A DNA stretch of 21,344 nucleotides from Candidatus Hermodarchaeota archaeon. Its GTDB lineage: Archaea > Asgardarchaeota > Hermodarchaeia > Hermodarchaeales > Hermodarchaeaceae. The DNA lies in contig JAEOSV010000025.1 in assembly GCA_016840185.1 (NCBI GenBank), positions 1 to 21,344 of the forward strand, written 5' to 3'. The translations under genes were made by a program, and so were the position numbers. Every line of letters starts with the position of its first letter. The first letter of the stretch is position 1. Below, piece after piece: positions 7,828-15,142 of this stretch. The notes under the pieces are model-generated. The model worked only from the letters and a program-made list of their open reading frames with translations. It ran no database searches and was not told the DNA's origin.

Positions 7828-9033
7828 GTGAACCAAAAAAATACAACTTTGTTAATCACTGGGGCTTCGCACGGTCTGGTTCACTTGTTAATGCTTGCCC
7901 TCCCATACATCACCATAAAACTCCTCCTTGTGACTCCTGTTCCTCCAGGTATGGACTGGTTGGTTGTCTTACTATTGAATACGCCAGCGTACTTTGTTTT
8001 TGGTTTTGGTGCTTTACCTGCTGGTGTGCTTTGTGATCGTATTGGTCCCCGGAAAGTGATTGCGATGGGATTGATGCTCTCAGTGTGCTCAGGTATTGCC
8101 CTCTTCTTTCTTTGGCCCCTGGGTATTGGAGTCATCGCATTTCTTTTCATGACCTATGCTTTCGGGGCAGGGCTGTATCATCCCGCTGGTACGACATGGG
8201 TCTCCAATATTTTTGAAAAAGACCGTGGAAAGGCGTTAGGACGTCATGGGATTGGTGGAAGTGTTGGTCAACTGATGGCTCCCCTTATCTCGGCGTTAAT
8301 CTTGAGCACCCTTTTTTGGCCGATCATTTTTCTCTTTCTCGCAGCCATTGGCATCATCATAGCTTACGTTACACTACGAGTTCATGTTCAGACCAGTGAA
8401 ATTGAAGTCCAACACGATCCCGATACCAAAGAAGGTGGTGGATTCTTCAGTCTTGTCACTCCTGCCGTGCTGGTCATTGTTTCTCTAATCCTAGCCGCAA
8501 GAGGAATGCTTTACCGTGGCACCGCTACTGCATTACCCGTCTATGTCACCCTAGAACTGGGAACACTTCTTGTAATTGCCGGATTCATAGGAACCCTAGT
8601 CTATGTCGGAGGGATTTTTGGACAGGAAATCGGAGGACGGTTAACCGATAAATTTGGTTGGCGTAAAATTCTCATTGTAATGACTTTGGTAACAAGCGGT
8701 TCGTTAGTTCTACTCGCAGTACCTTACATTCCCACAATTTGGGGTGATGCTCTACTTATCACTTCAGTAATTCTCTTTGGCTTCTCATTTTTCGCTGCTC
8801 AAGCCGCGACAAATACCATGGTAGCGAACTTGTCTAGCCCTGAGAGTCGTGGTAAAGTGTTTGGATGGAGCTTCTTCACCAGATTTGGCCTTGGGGCATT
8901 CGGTATTCCCATTGCAACATTTAGTGCTTTCATCTTCGGAACCTGGGTGATTGGCTTCTTCCTGTTAGCACTCCTTGGAGTAATTGCTGCAATTCTCGTT
9001 CCATTCGTCCACCGTCGTCGAAACAGCATTTAA
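7828..9033 (+). CDS. MFS transporter, fosmidomycin-resistance-like
   Basis: A 401-residue 12-helix MFS protein. It has ASHGLVH near the N-terminus, the loop 2-3 motif AGVLCDRIGPRK at 65-76, the mid-protein GAGLYHPAG at 113-121 and a second motif-A copy GRLTDKFGWRK at 270-280. The HG...H N-terminal helix and the GLYHPAG segment recall the Fsr/drug-efflux branch, so an export role is likely; the substrate is unknown. The start is GTG at 7828 with AGGTG 9 bases upstream; no in-frame ATG lies nearby. It is followed after 68 bp by an ABC exporter pair in the same direction and may belong to the same export locus. Confidence 0.87.
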   Translation: MNQKNTTLLITGASHGLVHLLMLALPYITIKLLLVTPVPPGMDWLVVLLLNTPAYFVFGFGALPAGVLCDRIGPRKVIAMGLMLSVCSGIALFFLWPLGIGVIAFLFMTYAFGAGLYHPAGTTWVSNIFEKDRGKALGRHGIGGSVGQLMAPLISALILSTLFWPIIFLFLAAIGIIIAYVTLRVHVQTSEIEVQHDPDTKEGGGFFSLVTPAVLVIVSLILAARGMLYRGTATALPVYVTLELGTLLVIAGFIGTLVYVGGIFGQEIGGRLTDKFGWRKILIVMTLVTSGSLVLLAVPYIPTIWGDALLITSVILFGFSFFAAQAATNTMVANLSSPESRGKVFGWSFFTRFGLGAFGIPIATFSAFIFGTWVIGFFLLALLGVIAAILVPFVHRRRNSI

Positions 9034-9101
9034 TCCTGAAAATCTACTGGGTTCAGAAAGTTCTTAGCCTTGGATTAATTTGGAGACCATAGGAGAAGAA
9101 T

Positions 9102-9914
9102 ATGGCAGAAATCATCAAGGGTAATGGCAAGCCCATTGTCGCACATGACTTGGTTAGAAATTTCGGGAAAACCGTCGCCGTTGATCATTTATCCTTTGAG
9201 GTTCGGGCTGGAGAAATTTATGGGCTTCTTGGACCCAACGGTGCAGGAAAAACGACTACCGTAAAAATGGTGAGTGGGTTACTTCCACCCACTCTTGGTC
9301 AGGTTCAGGTTTTTGGTTTCGATCCTATGAATCAGCCGATTGATGTGAAGAATCGCATTGGCTTGGTTCCTGAAGAACACATTCTCTATGAGTCACTTAC
9401 TCCTCGGGAGTTTTTCAATTTCATCGTGTCTATCCGTCAACTAGATCAATTGGAAGTAAAAAAACGGGTCACATCGTTAATTGATGCATTTGAGTTTAAG
9501 GAATACTATGACAAACCCATTGCTGCCTTAAGCCATGGAAACCGTCAGAAAGCCAGTATCATCGCAGCGATTATTCATGATCCTCCTCTTCTGGTTCTTG
9601 ATGAACCTTTCAGCGGGTTGGACGCTCGCACGGTTCGAGTTTTCAAAGATATCTTGAATATTCATTTAGAGAATGGTGGGGGGATTCTGTTTAGTAGTCA
9701 CATTCTCGAGGTTGCTGAAAGTCTTTGCAGCCGAATTGGAATCATTGATGATGGTAAGATGGTAGCTGAAGGCACAGTTGATGAGTTACGTGAAATGGTC
9801 AAAGCTCATGGATCGCTTGAAGAAATCTTTCTCCGTGCTGTGCAACAAGATACTGAAGTCGCAGAAACCGTTCAAGCCCTCCGAAAGGCTCTAGCGAAGA
9901 ATAACAATCGATGA
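9102..9914 (+). CDS. ABC transporter ATP-binding protein (ABC-2 exporter type)
   Basis: A 270-residue nucleotide-binding subunit. Walker A GPNGAGKTT is at 44-52, the Q-loop region is VPEEHILYESLT with Glu at the usual Gln position (89-100), the signature is LSHGNRQK at 143-150 rather than LSGGQ, Walker B plus catalytic Glu is LLVLDEP at 163-169, and the switch His is His200. The Q-loop and signature variants are common among DrrA/NatA-like ABC-2 exporters. A C-terminal helical tail (about 235-270) follows the core. GGAGA lies 6-7 bases ahead of the ATG. The next gene, 22 bp downstream, supplies the membrane part. Confidence 0.93.
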   Translation: MAEIIKGNGKPIVAHDLVRNFGKTVAVDHLSFEVRAGEIYGLLGPNGAGKTTTVKMVSGLLPPTLGQVQVFGFDPMNQPIDVKNRIGLVPEEHILYESLTPREFFNFIVSIRQLDQLEVKKRVTSLIDAFEFKEYYDKPIAALSHGNRQKASIIAAIIHDPPLLVLDEPFSGLDARTVRVFKDILNIHLENGGGILFSSHILEVAESLCSRIGIIDDGKMVAEGTVDELREMVKAHGSLEEIFLRAVQQDTEVAETVQALRKALAKNNNR

Positions 9915-9936
9915 TACATCGGGTGGTTCACGAATC

Positions 9937-11646
9937 TTGGCCGAGGCAAATCAAAACATCGGATGGCGCGAAGCTTGGAGAATCGCAGGTAAAATTGCCT
10001 TCGAAGTGCAGTTCAAGTCTGCCATGTCCATGAGTTCCGGAGCAATGTCTCAAACGGTTGAAAAGCAAATCGATAGATCTCGAAGTAATGCCCGATTCAA
10101 CAAGATTACCGTGAGTTTCTTCATCGCCATGCTTGCCATGGTCTTCGGTATTATCGTTTGGGGTACACTCAGCGGTACATACGGCACGCCCGAAGAATAC
10201 CGATGGATTACCGTTGCATTCACAGTCTCAATTTTTTGTTTACTCGGATTTTCCTTTCTAGTTTTTTGGGGGATTATGGTTTCTACCTCATTTATTTCAT
10301 CCAATGCCGCAAGTATTGGTCACTATCTCCCCGTTTCCCAAGCTGACACTGGCAAACTCGCACTGCTATCATATGTCCGCTTATTTGATTCTCAGATGAT
10401 CTCCATAATCCTTGGGTTCCCAGTAGCATACGGGATTGTCATATACCTCGTTTCTGGTTTTATCATTCCGGCAATCGTTGGAGCTTTGGCGTGTCTTGTT
10501 GCGTTTCTCATAAGCGTTGGACTGGCAATCACTATCATGCTGCTACTAGCCCTCTACTTTTACACGCGCATCCAATCGTCAGGCGGATCTCGATTAGGGT
10601 CACTGGTTCGAGTCCTTTTCATCCTACTTTGGGTTGTGGCGATCATGGGTTTTTCACTCTCTTTCCAATTACTCAATATCCTCATTCCGCTTTTGCAAGG
10701 GATAGCAATATCGCTGGTACCCTTATGGTTTCTGCTCTATTTTGGATATCCTTTCTCGATGGGCACTTTTGTCGTCCTCACCACAGGACTCCCAGGAACT
10801 CCTTTCTTCTGGATCGATTTCATAGTAATTGCGTTCTATGGGGCCCTATCGCTTCTGGGGCTCCGTTGGTCCCGTAACTTCCTCCAACGAATGGGAACCA
10901 GTGCAGTTACCGTTTCAACTTCAAGTGCTATCCGTCCTGTAACTGTTAAGGTGAGTCGCATAGGAGTTGCCCTCTTACGCAAGGACATCCGTATTGCAAC
11001 CAGAACACCAGGTCAAGCAGTAATGTTTTTCCTCCCTTTCTTGACGATGATTCCAATTTTCCTCCAGTTTATGTGGGAAATTAGGGTTGTCTACGTTTCT
11101 GATGTATTCCTCTTCATCGTGATTCCAACAATTATGTTGGGTTTCTTCTCAATCTTTTTTTTGAGTGTGGAAGCTCGCGGGATGGTCTATACAATCACTT
11201 TGCCATTACCCACCGAACGTATCATTCGTTCGAAAGCTCAACTAATTACGCTAATGGCCGTAGTAATTCCCGTCTTTGTAATTGTCGTTTCATTGTTCAA
11301 GCCTTTCACCAATCCCATCTCTTTCGTCCTTGCTGCCTCAATGATTCCAGTTGTCTATACTTCGGCGTATATCTCCCTCGTGCTTTTCATTCGGATCGTA
11401 GGGGGTGGACATCTTATTGGCTTCGAACTGAGTCAACATATCACTCAAATGATAATCGTTGGATTGCTCAGTGCGTTTCTCGCTTTCATACCAATCGGAG
11501 TTTTCGGAGTGTTATGGCTAACCATCTCTCTCCTTGGGTTTCCAGTTCAGCTTGCTCATATAGCAGGACTTGCAGGATTGTGGCTCGGAATCATACTAAA
11601 CTATCTTTTAGGGAAAACTTTCGCACGCTTTCTCCTAATCTCATAA
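9937..11646 (+). CDS. ABC transporter permease, large ABC-2 type
   Basis: A 569-residue polytopic membrane protein with about 14 hydrophobic helices arranged in two similar halves (about 40-325 and 340-569). The soluble N-terminal 40 residues are amphipathic (GWREAWRIAG). It is the natural partner of the ATPase ending at 9914. The best start is TTG at 9937 with GGGTGG about 10 bases upstream; the first in-frame ATG would remove almost 30 residues that look coding, and no ATG or GTG is in frame between the previous stop and 9937. The substrate is unknown; the ATPase type points to export. No extracellular domain or signal peptide was seen. Confidence 0.85.
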   Translation: MAEANQNIGWREAWRIAGKIAFEVQFKSAMSMSSGAMSQTVEKQIDRSRSNARFNKITVSFFIAMLAMVFGIIVWGTLSGTYGTPEEYRWITVAFTVSIFCLLGFSFLVFWGIMVSTSFISSNAASIGHYLPVSQADTGKLALLSYVRLFDSQMISIILGFPVAYGIVIYLVSGFIIPAIVGALACLVAFLISVGLAITIMLLLALYFYTRIQSSGGSRLGSLVRVLFILLWVVAIMGFSLSFQLLNILIPLLQGIAISLVPLWFLLYFGYPFSMGTFVVLTTGLPGTPFFWIDFIVIAFYGALSLLGLRWSRNFLQRMGTSAVTVSTSSAIRPVTVKVSRIGVALLRKDIRIATRTPGQAVMFFLPFLTMIPIFLQFMWEIRVVYVSDVFLFIVIPTIMLGFFSIFFLSVEARGMVYTITLPLPTERIIRSKAQLITLMAVVIPVFVIVVSLFKPFTNPISFVLAASMIPVVYTSAYISLVLFIRIVGGGHLIGFELSQHITQMIIVGLLSAFLAFIPIGVFGVLWLTISLLGFPVQLAHIAGLAGLWLGIILNYLLGKTFARFLLIS

Positions 11647-11680
11647 CCATAGCTCTCTTTACACTTTTCATAAGTGAAAG

Positions 11681-11707
11681 TTTAATTTCCTACAAACGGG
11701 AATTTAA
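11681..11707. terminator. convergent-gene hairpin, probable terminator
   Basis: TTTAATTTCC and GGGAATTTAA pair over 9 of 10 positions around a 7-base loop. A smaller hairpin with ACTTTTCA and TGAAAGT lies just before it at 11663-11681. Both sit in the 67-bp gap between the convergent permease and flavoprotein genes and are followed by T-rich DNA on the plus strand. Archaeal termination relies mainly on U-runs, so the hairpin role is uncertain. Confidence 0.4.
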
Positions 11708-11713
11708 CTAAAT

Positions 11714-12322
11714 TTACCGAAGTTTCTCTAACACGACAAAGAGTCGGTCCAATGTCTTATACAGAGTTTTGAATCCCCGTTTGTCAGCTTCAGCGCCTTC
11801 GGCACGTTTGTCTTTGGACCAAATTGTGGCCCCAAGATTGGCTCCAAAGGCTCCACCCCCTGTTGGAAAGATATGGTTGATGATGAAGAAATCGTGAATG
11901 GTCCGCAACGTGGGTTCTTGTCCTCCTACCCGGTCACCACCCACGGCTATTCCTGCTCCGATTTTCCCTTCAAAGACATTGGGATTTCTTGCGAGTATCG
12001 CTCGGGTACGGTCCAAGAGAGTTTTGAGTTGACCACTGATGTTGCCCTGATATACGGGGCTAGCGAGTATGAAAGCGTCGGCCCATTCCATGAGGTCATA
12101 GACCTTGGTCATGTCATCTTTGAAGACACAGCCTTCTTTTTTCCGAATACAGTGATCACAGTGAATGCAAAATTTGATGTCTTTTCCGGTAACCGAGAAA
12201 ATTTTGCCTTCGATTGGGTACTTTGCTTCTAGATATTTGATTGCTTCTCGGACTACGTATTCCGTTGCAGCTTTTCGAGGGCTTCCTGATATTCCTAGGA
12301 CTCGATATTGCTTAGCATTCAT
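11714..12322 (-). CDS. iron-sulfur flavoprotein (NADPH-dependent FMN reductase family)
   Basis: A 202-residue flavodoxin-fold protein. The FMN-phosphate loop is GISGSPRKAAT at 10-20. A compact cluster motif CIHCDHCIRKKEGC (Cys52, 55, 58, 65; CX2CX2CX6C) is typical of the archaeal/anaerobe iron-sulfur flavoprotein (Isf) family and would hold a 4Fe-4S cluster. ASPVYQGNISGQLK at 87-100 forms the flavin-ring contact. Family members pass electrons between ferredoxin and other acceptors or reduce oxygen species. GGTGAT precedes the ATG by 6 bases, and a TATA-like AGATAAAA (complement of 12356-12363) lies about 37 bp upstream. It is divergent from the AfpA-like gene, a frequent redox partner type. 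Confidence 0.88.
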   Translation of the reverse strand: MNAKQYRVLGISGSPRKAATEYVVREAIKYLEAKYPIEGKIFSVTGKDIKFCIHCDHCIRKKEGCVFKDDMTKVYDLMEWADAFILASPVYQGNISGQLKTLLDRTRAILARNPNVFEGKIGAGIAVGGDRVGGQEPTLRTIHDFFIINHIFPTGGGAFGANLGATIWSKDKRAEGAEADKRGFKTLYKTLDRLFVVLEKLR

Positions 12323-12355
12323 GAAGACATCACCAGTATTATGGTTGAGTTTCCG

Positions 12356-12363
12356 TTTTATCT
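12356..12363 (-). promoter_or_regulatory. TATA-like box for the iron-sulfur flavoprotein gene
   Basis: AGATAAAA on the minus strand, centred about 37 bp ahead of the ATG at 12322. A start about 26 bp downstream would leave a short leader that still holds the GGTGAT ribosome site. Confidence 0.35.
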
Positions 12364-12467
12364 ACCTTGCCGATTATCAAAAAGTGATGAGTTATGAGTT
12401 CTAGGAAAACAAATAACCCAAATAGGCAGAATGCACTAACATTCTAAGGATTATGGAGTGATTTACG

Positions 12468-13016
12468 ATGCCTGTGAAGTTTGCGTGGGCGATTACTGGT
12501 GCAGGAGATTTCCTGCCGGAATCCGTTCAGGTGATGAAGGAGATTGTGGCAGAACACGATGTAAAGATTTTGGTGTTTCTCTCCAAGGCAGGTTTGCAGG
12601 TTATCAAATGGTATAAACTGATGAAGGAGTTAGAATCGGTATCGTCTAAAATCCGAACGGAAATTGATTCGAACACGCCTTTCATTGCAGGTACACTCCA
12701 AAAAGGCACACATGAATTTCTTGTCGTCATGCCGGCAACAGCAAATACTGTGGCAAAAATCGCCTATGGGCTTGCAGATACTCTTGTGACTAATGCTGTG
12801 TCTCAAGCCATGAAGACTGCTGTTCCCATTTACATTTATCCCGTGGATCAAAAGCCGGGAACGGTGACAACGATGTTGCCCGGTGGGGAGAAGATGGAGC
12901 TAACGACTCGGGATGTAGATTTGGAGACCGTTGAGCGACTCCGAACGATGAAGGGTATGACAATATTAGCGCATCCCTCAGAAATCAAAGACCGCCTGAA
13001 GCAGTATCTTCCCTGA
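12468..13016 (+). CDS. archaeoflavoprotein AfpA / dihydromethanopterin reductase (acceptor)-like
   Basis: A 182-residue FMN-binding protein of the flavoprotein (PF02441-type) fold. AWAITGAGDFLPES at 6-19 is the N-terminal flavin loop, and MPATANTVAKIAYGLADT at 88-105 followed by LVTNAVSQA is the second flavin and oligomer motif. This pattern is that of AfpA of Archaeoglobus and DmrB of Methanosarcina, which reduces dihydromethanopterin. GGAGTGA lies about 8 bases ahead of the ATG. Its neighbours are an iron-sulfur flavoprotein (divergent) and, further on, a RimK/MptN-like ligase; both would fit a redox or pterin-cofactor role. Family membership is firm; the exact reaction is not. Confidence 0.87.
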   Translation: MPVKFAWAITGAGDFLPESVQVMKEIVAEHDVKILVFLSKAGLQVIKWYKLMKELESVSSKIRTEIDSNTPFIAGTLQKGTHEFLVVMPATANTVAKIAYGLADTLVTNAVSQAMKTAVPIYIYPVDQKPGTVTTMLPGGEKMELTTRDVDLETVERLRTMKGMTILAHPSEIKDRLKQYLP

Positions 13017-13062
13017 GAAGAGAAATGCTTAAATCCATTTAGAGCAAAACGCCCATTACTCC

Positions 13063-13070
13063 TTTATATT
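13063..13070 (+). promoter_or_regulatory. TATA box ahead of inositol-phosphate synthase gene
   Basis: TTTATATT with its centre about 39 bp ahead of the ATG at 13105. Transcription would begin near 13093, right at the GAGGT ribosome site (13092-13096), so the leader would be very short. It indicates that the gene has its own promoter although the AfpA-like gene ends only 88 bp upstream. Confidence 0.55.
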
Positions 13071-13104
13071 TAATGATTGTAAAATAATTACGAGGTCATC
13101 TACG

Positions 13105-14172
13105 ATGGGAAAAATTAGGATAGCCCTTGCCGGTATCGGTAACTGTGCGAGTAGCTTAGTTCAAGCAATTTATCATTACGGAAACCCGAAGCAAGCCAAA
13201 GAAAGTGCAGGACTAGCCCATCCCATGTTGGGCAATTATGCTGTTAGTGACATTGAAATTGTTGCCGCCTTTGATGTTGATTCACGGAAAGTCGGAAAAG
13301 ACCTCAGTGAAGCAGTGTTTGCCCCACCAAATAATGCACCCAAATTCGCAGATGTACCTGTGATGAAGACCGTTGTCCTTCGCGGCCCCTCTCTTGATGG
13401 GATTACTCCTGAGCTCCGTGAACTCGTTGAAGAAAGTAAGGAAAAACCAGTTGACGTGACCAAAGCCTTGAAAGATAACAAAGTCCACATTTTAGTAGGT
13501 CTTCTTCCCAGTGGCGCAAGCGAAGCCACTTATCATTATGCTGAAGCGGCACTAAATGCAGGCTGTGCGTATGTCAACACTTCTCCAGTACTACTAGCAA
13601 GTGACCGGACGTGGGCCCATCGGTTCCATGAAGCGAATCTTCCTCTGGTCGGAGATGACCTCATGAGCCAATTGGGGGCTACAGCTTTGCATCGAGCACT
13701 CCTTGACTTCTTGGTCAAGCGAGGTGTCCGGATTCAAGAAAGTTATCAGCTTGATGTTGGTGGAGGAACCGAATCACTTGAATCACTGCATCGAGCACGA
13801 GATCAGAAGCGATCAATGAAAACTAAAATTGTCTCCACGGAAGTTCCCTATGAAGTTCCTGTAACAGCTGGTTCGTCAGATTACGTTTATTTCCTTGGCA
13901 ACCGTCGTGAAAGTTATTTTTATCTTAGCGGAAAATACATCGGTGATGCTGACTTCAAAATCGATCTCCGACTTGTCAGCCAAGATGCTCCCAATAGCAC
14001 CTCCATTCTCCTTGATGTCATCCGCGGTGTACAAATCGGAGCCGACCGTGGCTTTGTAGGTCCAATCGATGCAGTCTGTTCGTATGGTTTCAAAGCTCCA
14101 CCTCGACCATACCCGCTGTCAGTGAGTGAAAATATTTTTGAACATTTCATCCACAGCACTCGACCAGTCTAA
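13105..14172 (+). CDS. inositol-3-phosphate synthase family protein (divergent active site)
   Basis: A 355-residue NAD-dependent enzyme of the prokaryotic Ino1 type, expected to convert glucose 6-phosphate to inositol phosphate, the head group of archaeal inositol lipids. The NAD loop GIGNCASSL is at 10-18, FDVDSRKVG at 56-64, LVGDDLMSQLGAT at 181-193, DAPNS at 294-298 and DRGFVGP at 314-320. It co-aligns over its full length with the mycobacterial enzyme from memory. Several usual active-site residues differ: Met187 in place of Lys in GDDxKSQ, GGGTESLES at 219-227 in place of the Asn/Asp-containing GGNMDFLN, and Arg289 in place of Lys. Lys235, Lys239 and Lys330 are kept. The fold is certain; the reaction may have changed. 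Confidence 0.85.
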   Translation: MGKIRIALAGIGNCASSLVQAIYHYGNPKQAKESAGLAHPMLGNYAVSDIEIVAAFDVDSRKVGKDLSEAVFAPPNNAPKFADVPVMKTVVLRGPSLDGITPELRELVEESKEKPVDVTKALKDNKVHILVGLLPSGASEATYHYAEAALNAGCAYVNTSPVLLASDRTWAHRFHEANLPLVGDDLMSQLGATALHRALLDFLVKRGVRIQESYQLDVGGGTESLESLHRARDQKRSMKTKIVSTEVPYEVPVTAGSSDYVYFLGNRRESYFYLSGKYIGDADFKIDLRLVSQDAPNSTSILLDVIRGVQIGADRGFVGPIDAVCSYGFKAPPRPYPLSVSENIFEHFIHSTRPV

Positions 14173-14192
14173 ACCGCTTCGCTCCTAGTGTT

Positions 14193-14201
14193 GTTTTATA
14201 T
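14193..14201 (+). promoter_or_regulatory. TATA-like box ahead of the ATP-grasp gene
   Basis: TTTTATATG about 60 bp ahead of the ATG at 14258, in the 85-bp gap after the inositol-phosphate synthase gene. It would give a leader of about 35 bases that includes GGAGTG, so the ATP-grasp gene can be transcribed separately. Confidence 0.45.
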
Positions 14202-14257
14202 GCAATGGCGTGAATCGCCTAGCTTAGTTCATCGTGAAATAATGGAGTGTTCACACT

Positions 14258-15142
14258 ATGCAAATTGGAATTGCGATGAGTCGAGATCGACCGAACTGGC
14301 CAGTTCGTCGACTTATGAAGGCACTAAACGCTCGTTCCTGTGATAGTGTCACATTTTGTCTGAAGAACCTCTCCGTGCATATGGATTCAGAGGAAATGCA
14401 GTTTCTATTACCTCGTCGACGTCCCCTGGTTTCCGATGGAATTATTCTTAGAAGTATTGGAGGAGGGTCAACTGATCAAATTACCAGCCGGATTTCAGTT
14501 CTCGAAGCCCTAGAGTTTTCAGGAACACGTGTCTTCAACCGAGCCTATAGCCACCGTCGCGCTAAAGACAAACTCGCAACACTCGTCTGGCTCGCTCATC
14601 ATGGAGTTCCGATTCCACGAACAACTGTAACTGAACGACTGGCAGTGGCAGTAGCTTCCACAAAACGATTTGGTGACATCGTCTCAAAACCGCTTCGAGG
14701 TTCACAAGGTCAAGGCATATTCCGATTACAGGATCCAGATTTAGCGTTCCGAATTTTCAAGATCCTGCAAACGGCGAACCAGACGATTCTCATCCAAGAG
14801 TTCATTAATACGCCGGGCAGGGACATTCGGGTGTTTGTTGTTGGGTCTCGGGTAATTGGTGCCATGTATCGGTATGCAAAAGCGGGTGAATGGAAAACCA
14901 ATGTATCACGTGGGGCAAAACCCAAAACATGCCCGATTTCTTCAGAACTTGAAGAACTTGCTCTACAGGCTGCAAAAGCCTTAGAAATGGATTTCGCGGG
15001 AATTGATATCCTTGAGGATGAAGATCAACTGGTAGTCAGTGAGGTTAACTCGGCTCCCAATTGGAGTGGATTACAAAAAGCAACCGGTGTGGACGCTGCG
15101 GAAGAGATTGTCTCCCACATTCTCCAAGAATTGAAAAGATAG
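14258..15142 (+). CDS. RimK-family ATP-grasp ligase (alpha-L-glutamate ligase type)
   Basis: A 294-residue ATP-grasp enzyme that would add an amino acid, typically glutamate, to an acceptor carboxylate. The pre-ATP-grasp domain spans about 1-95. ATP contacts are Lys144 in VSKPLRGSQGQG (142-153) and Glu181 in IQEF. RDIRVFVVG at 188-196, KTNVSRGA at 213-220, and the metal ligands Asp250 in GIDILED and Glu262/Asn264 in SEVNSAP complete the site. The tail NWSGLQKATGVDAAEEI resembles RimK/LysX/MptN/CofF members, among which MptN (tetrahydromethanopterin glutamylation) is attractive given the AfpA/DmrB-like neighbour, but the acceptor cannot be fixed. GGAGTG precedes the ATG by 8 bases. Confidence 0.85.
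   Translation: MQIGIAMSRDRPNWPVRRLMKALNARSCDSVTFCLKNLSVHMDSEEMQFLLPRRRPLVSDGIILRSIGGGSTDQITSRISVLEALEFSGTRVFNRAYSHRRAKDKLATLVWLAHHGVPIPRTTVTERLAVAVASTKRFGDIVSKPLRGSQGQGIFRLQDPDLAFRIFKILQTANQTILIQEFINTPGRDIRVFVVGSRVIGAMYRYAKAGEWKTNVSRGAKPKTCPISSELEELALQAAKALEMDFAGIDILEDEDQLVVSEVNSAPNWSGLQKATGVDAAEEIVSHILQELKR

Noticed and set aside
7881..9029. Antisense frames inside the second MFS gene
   Set aside because: They are complements of hydrophobic codons and lack start-site support.
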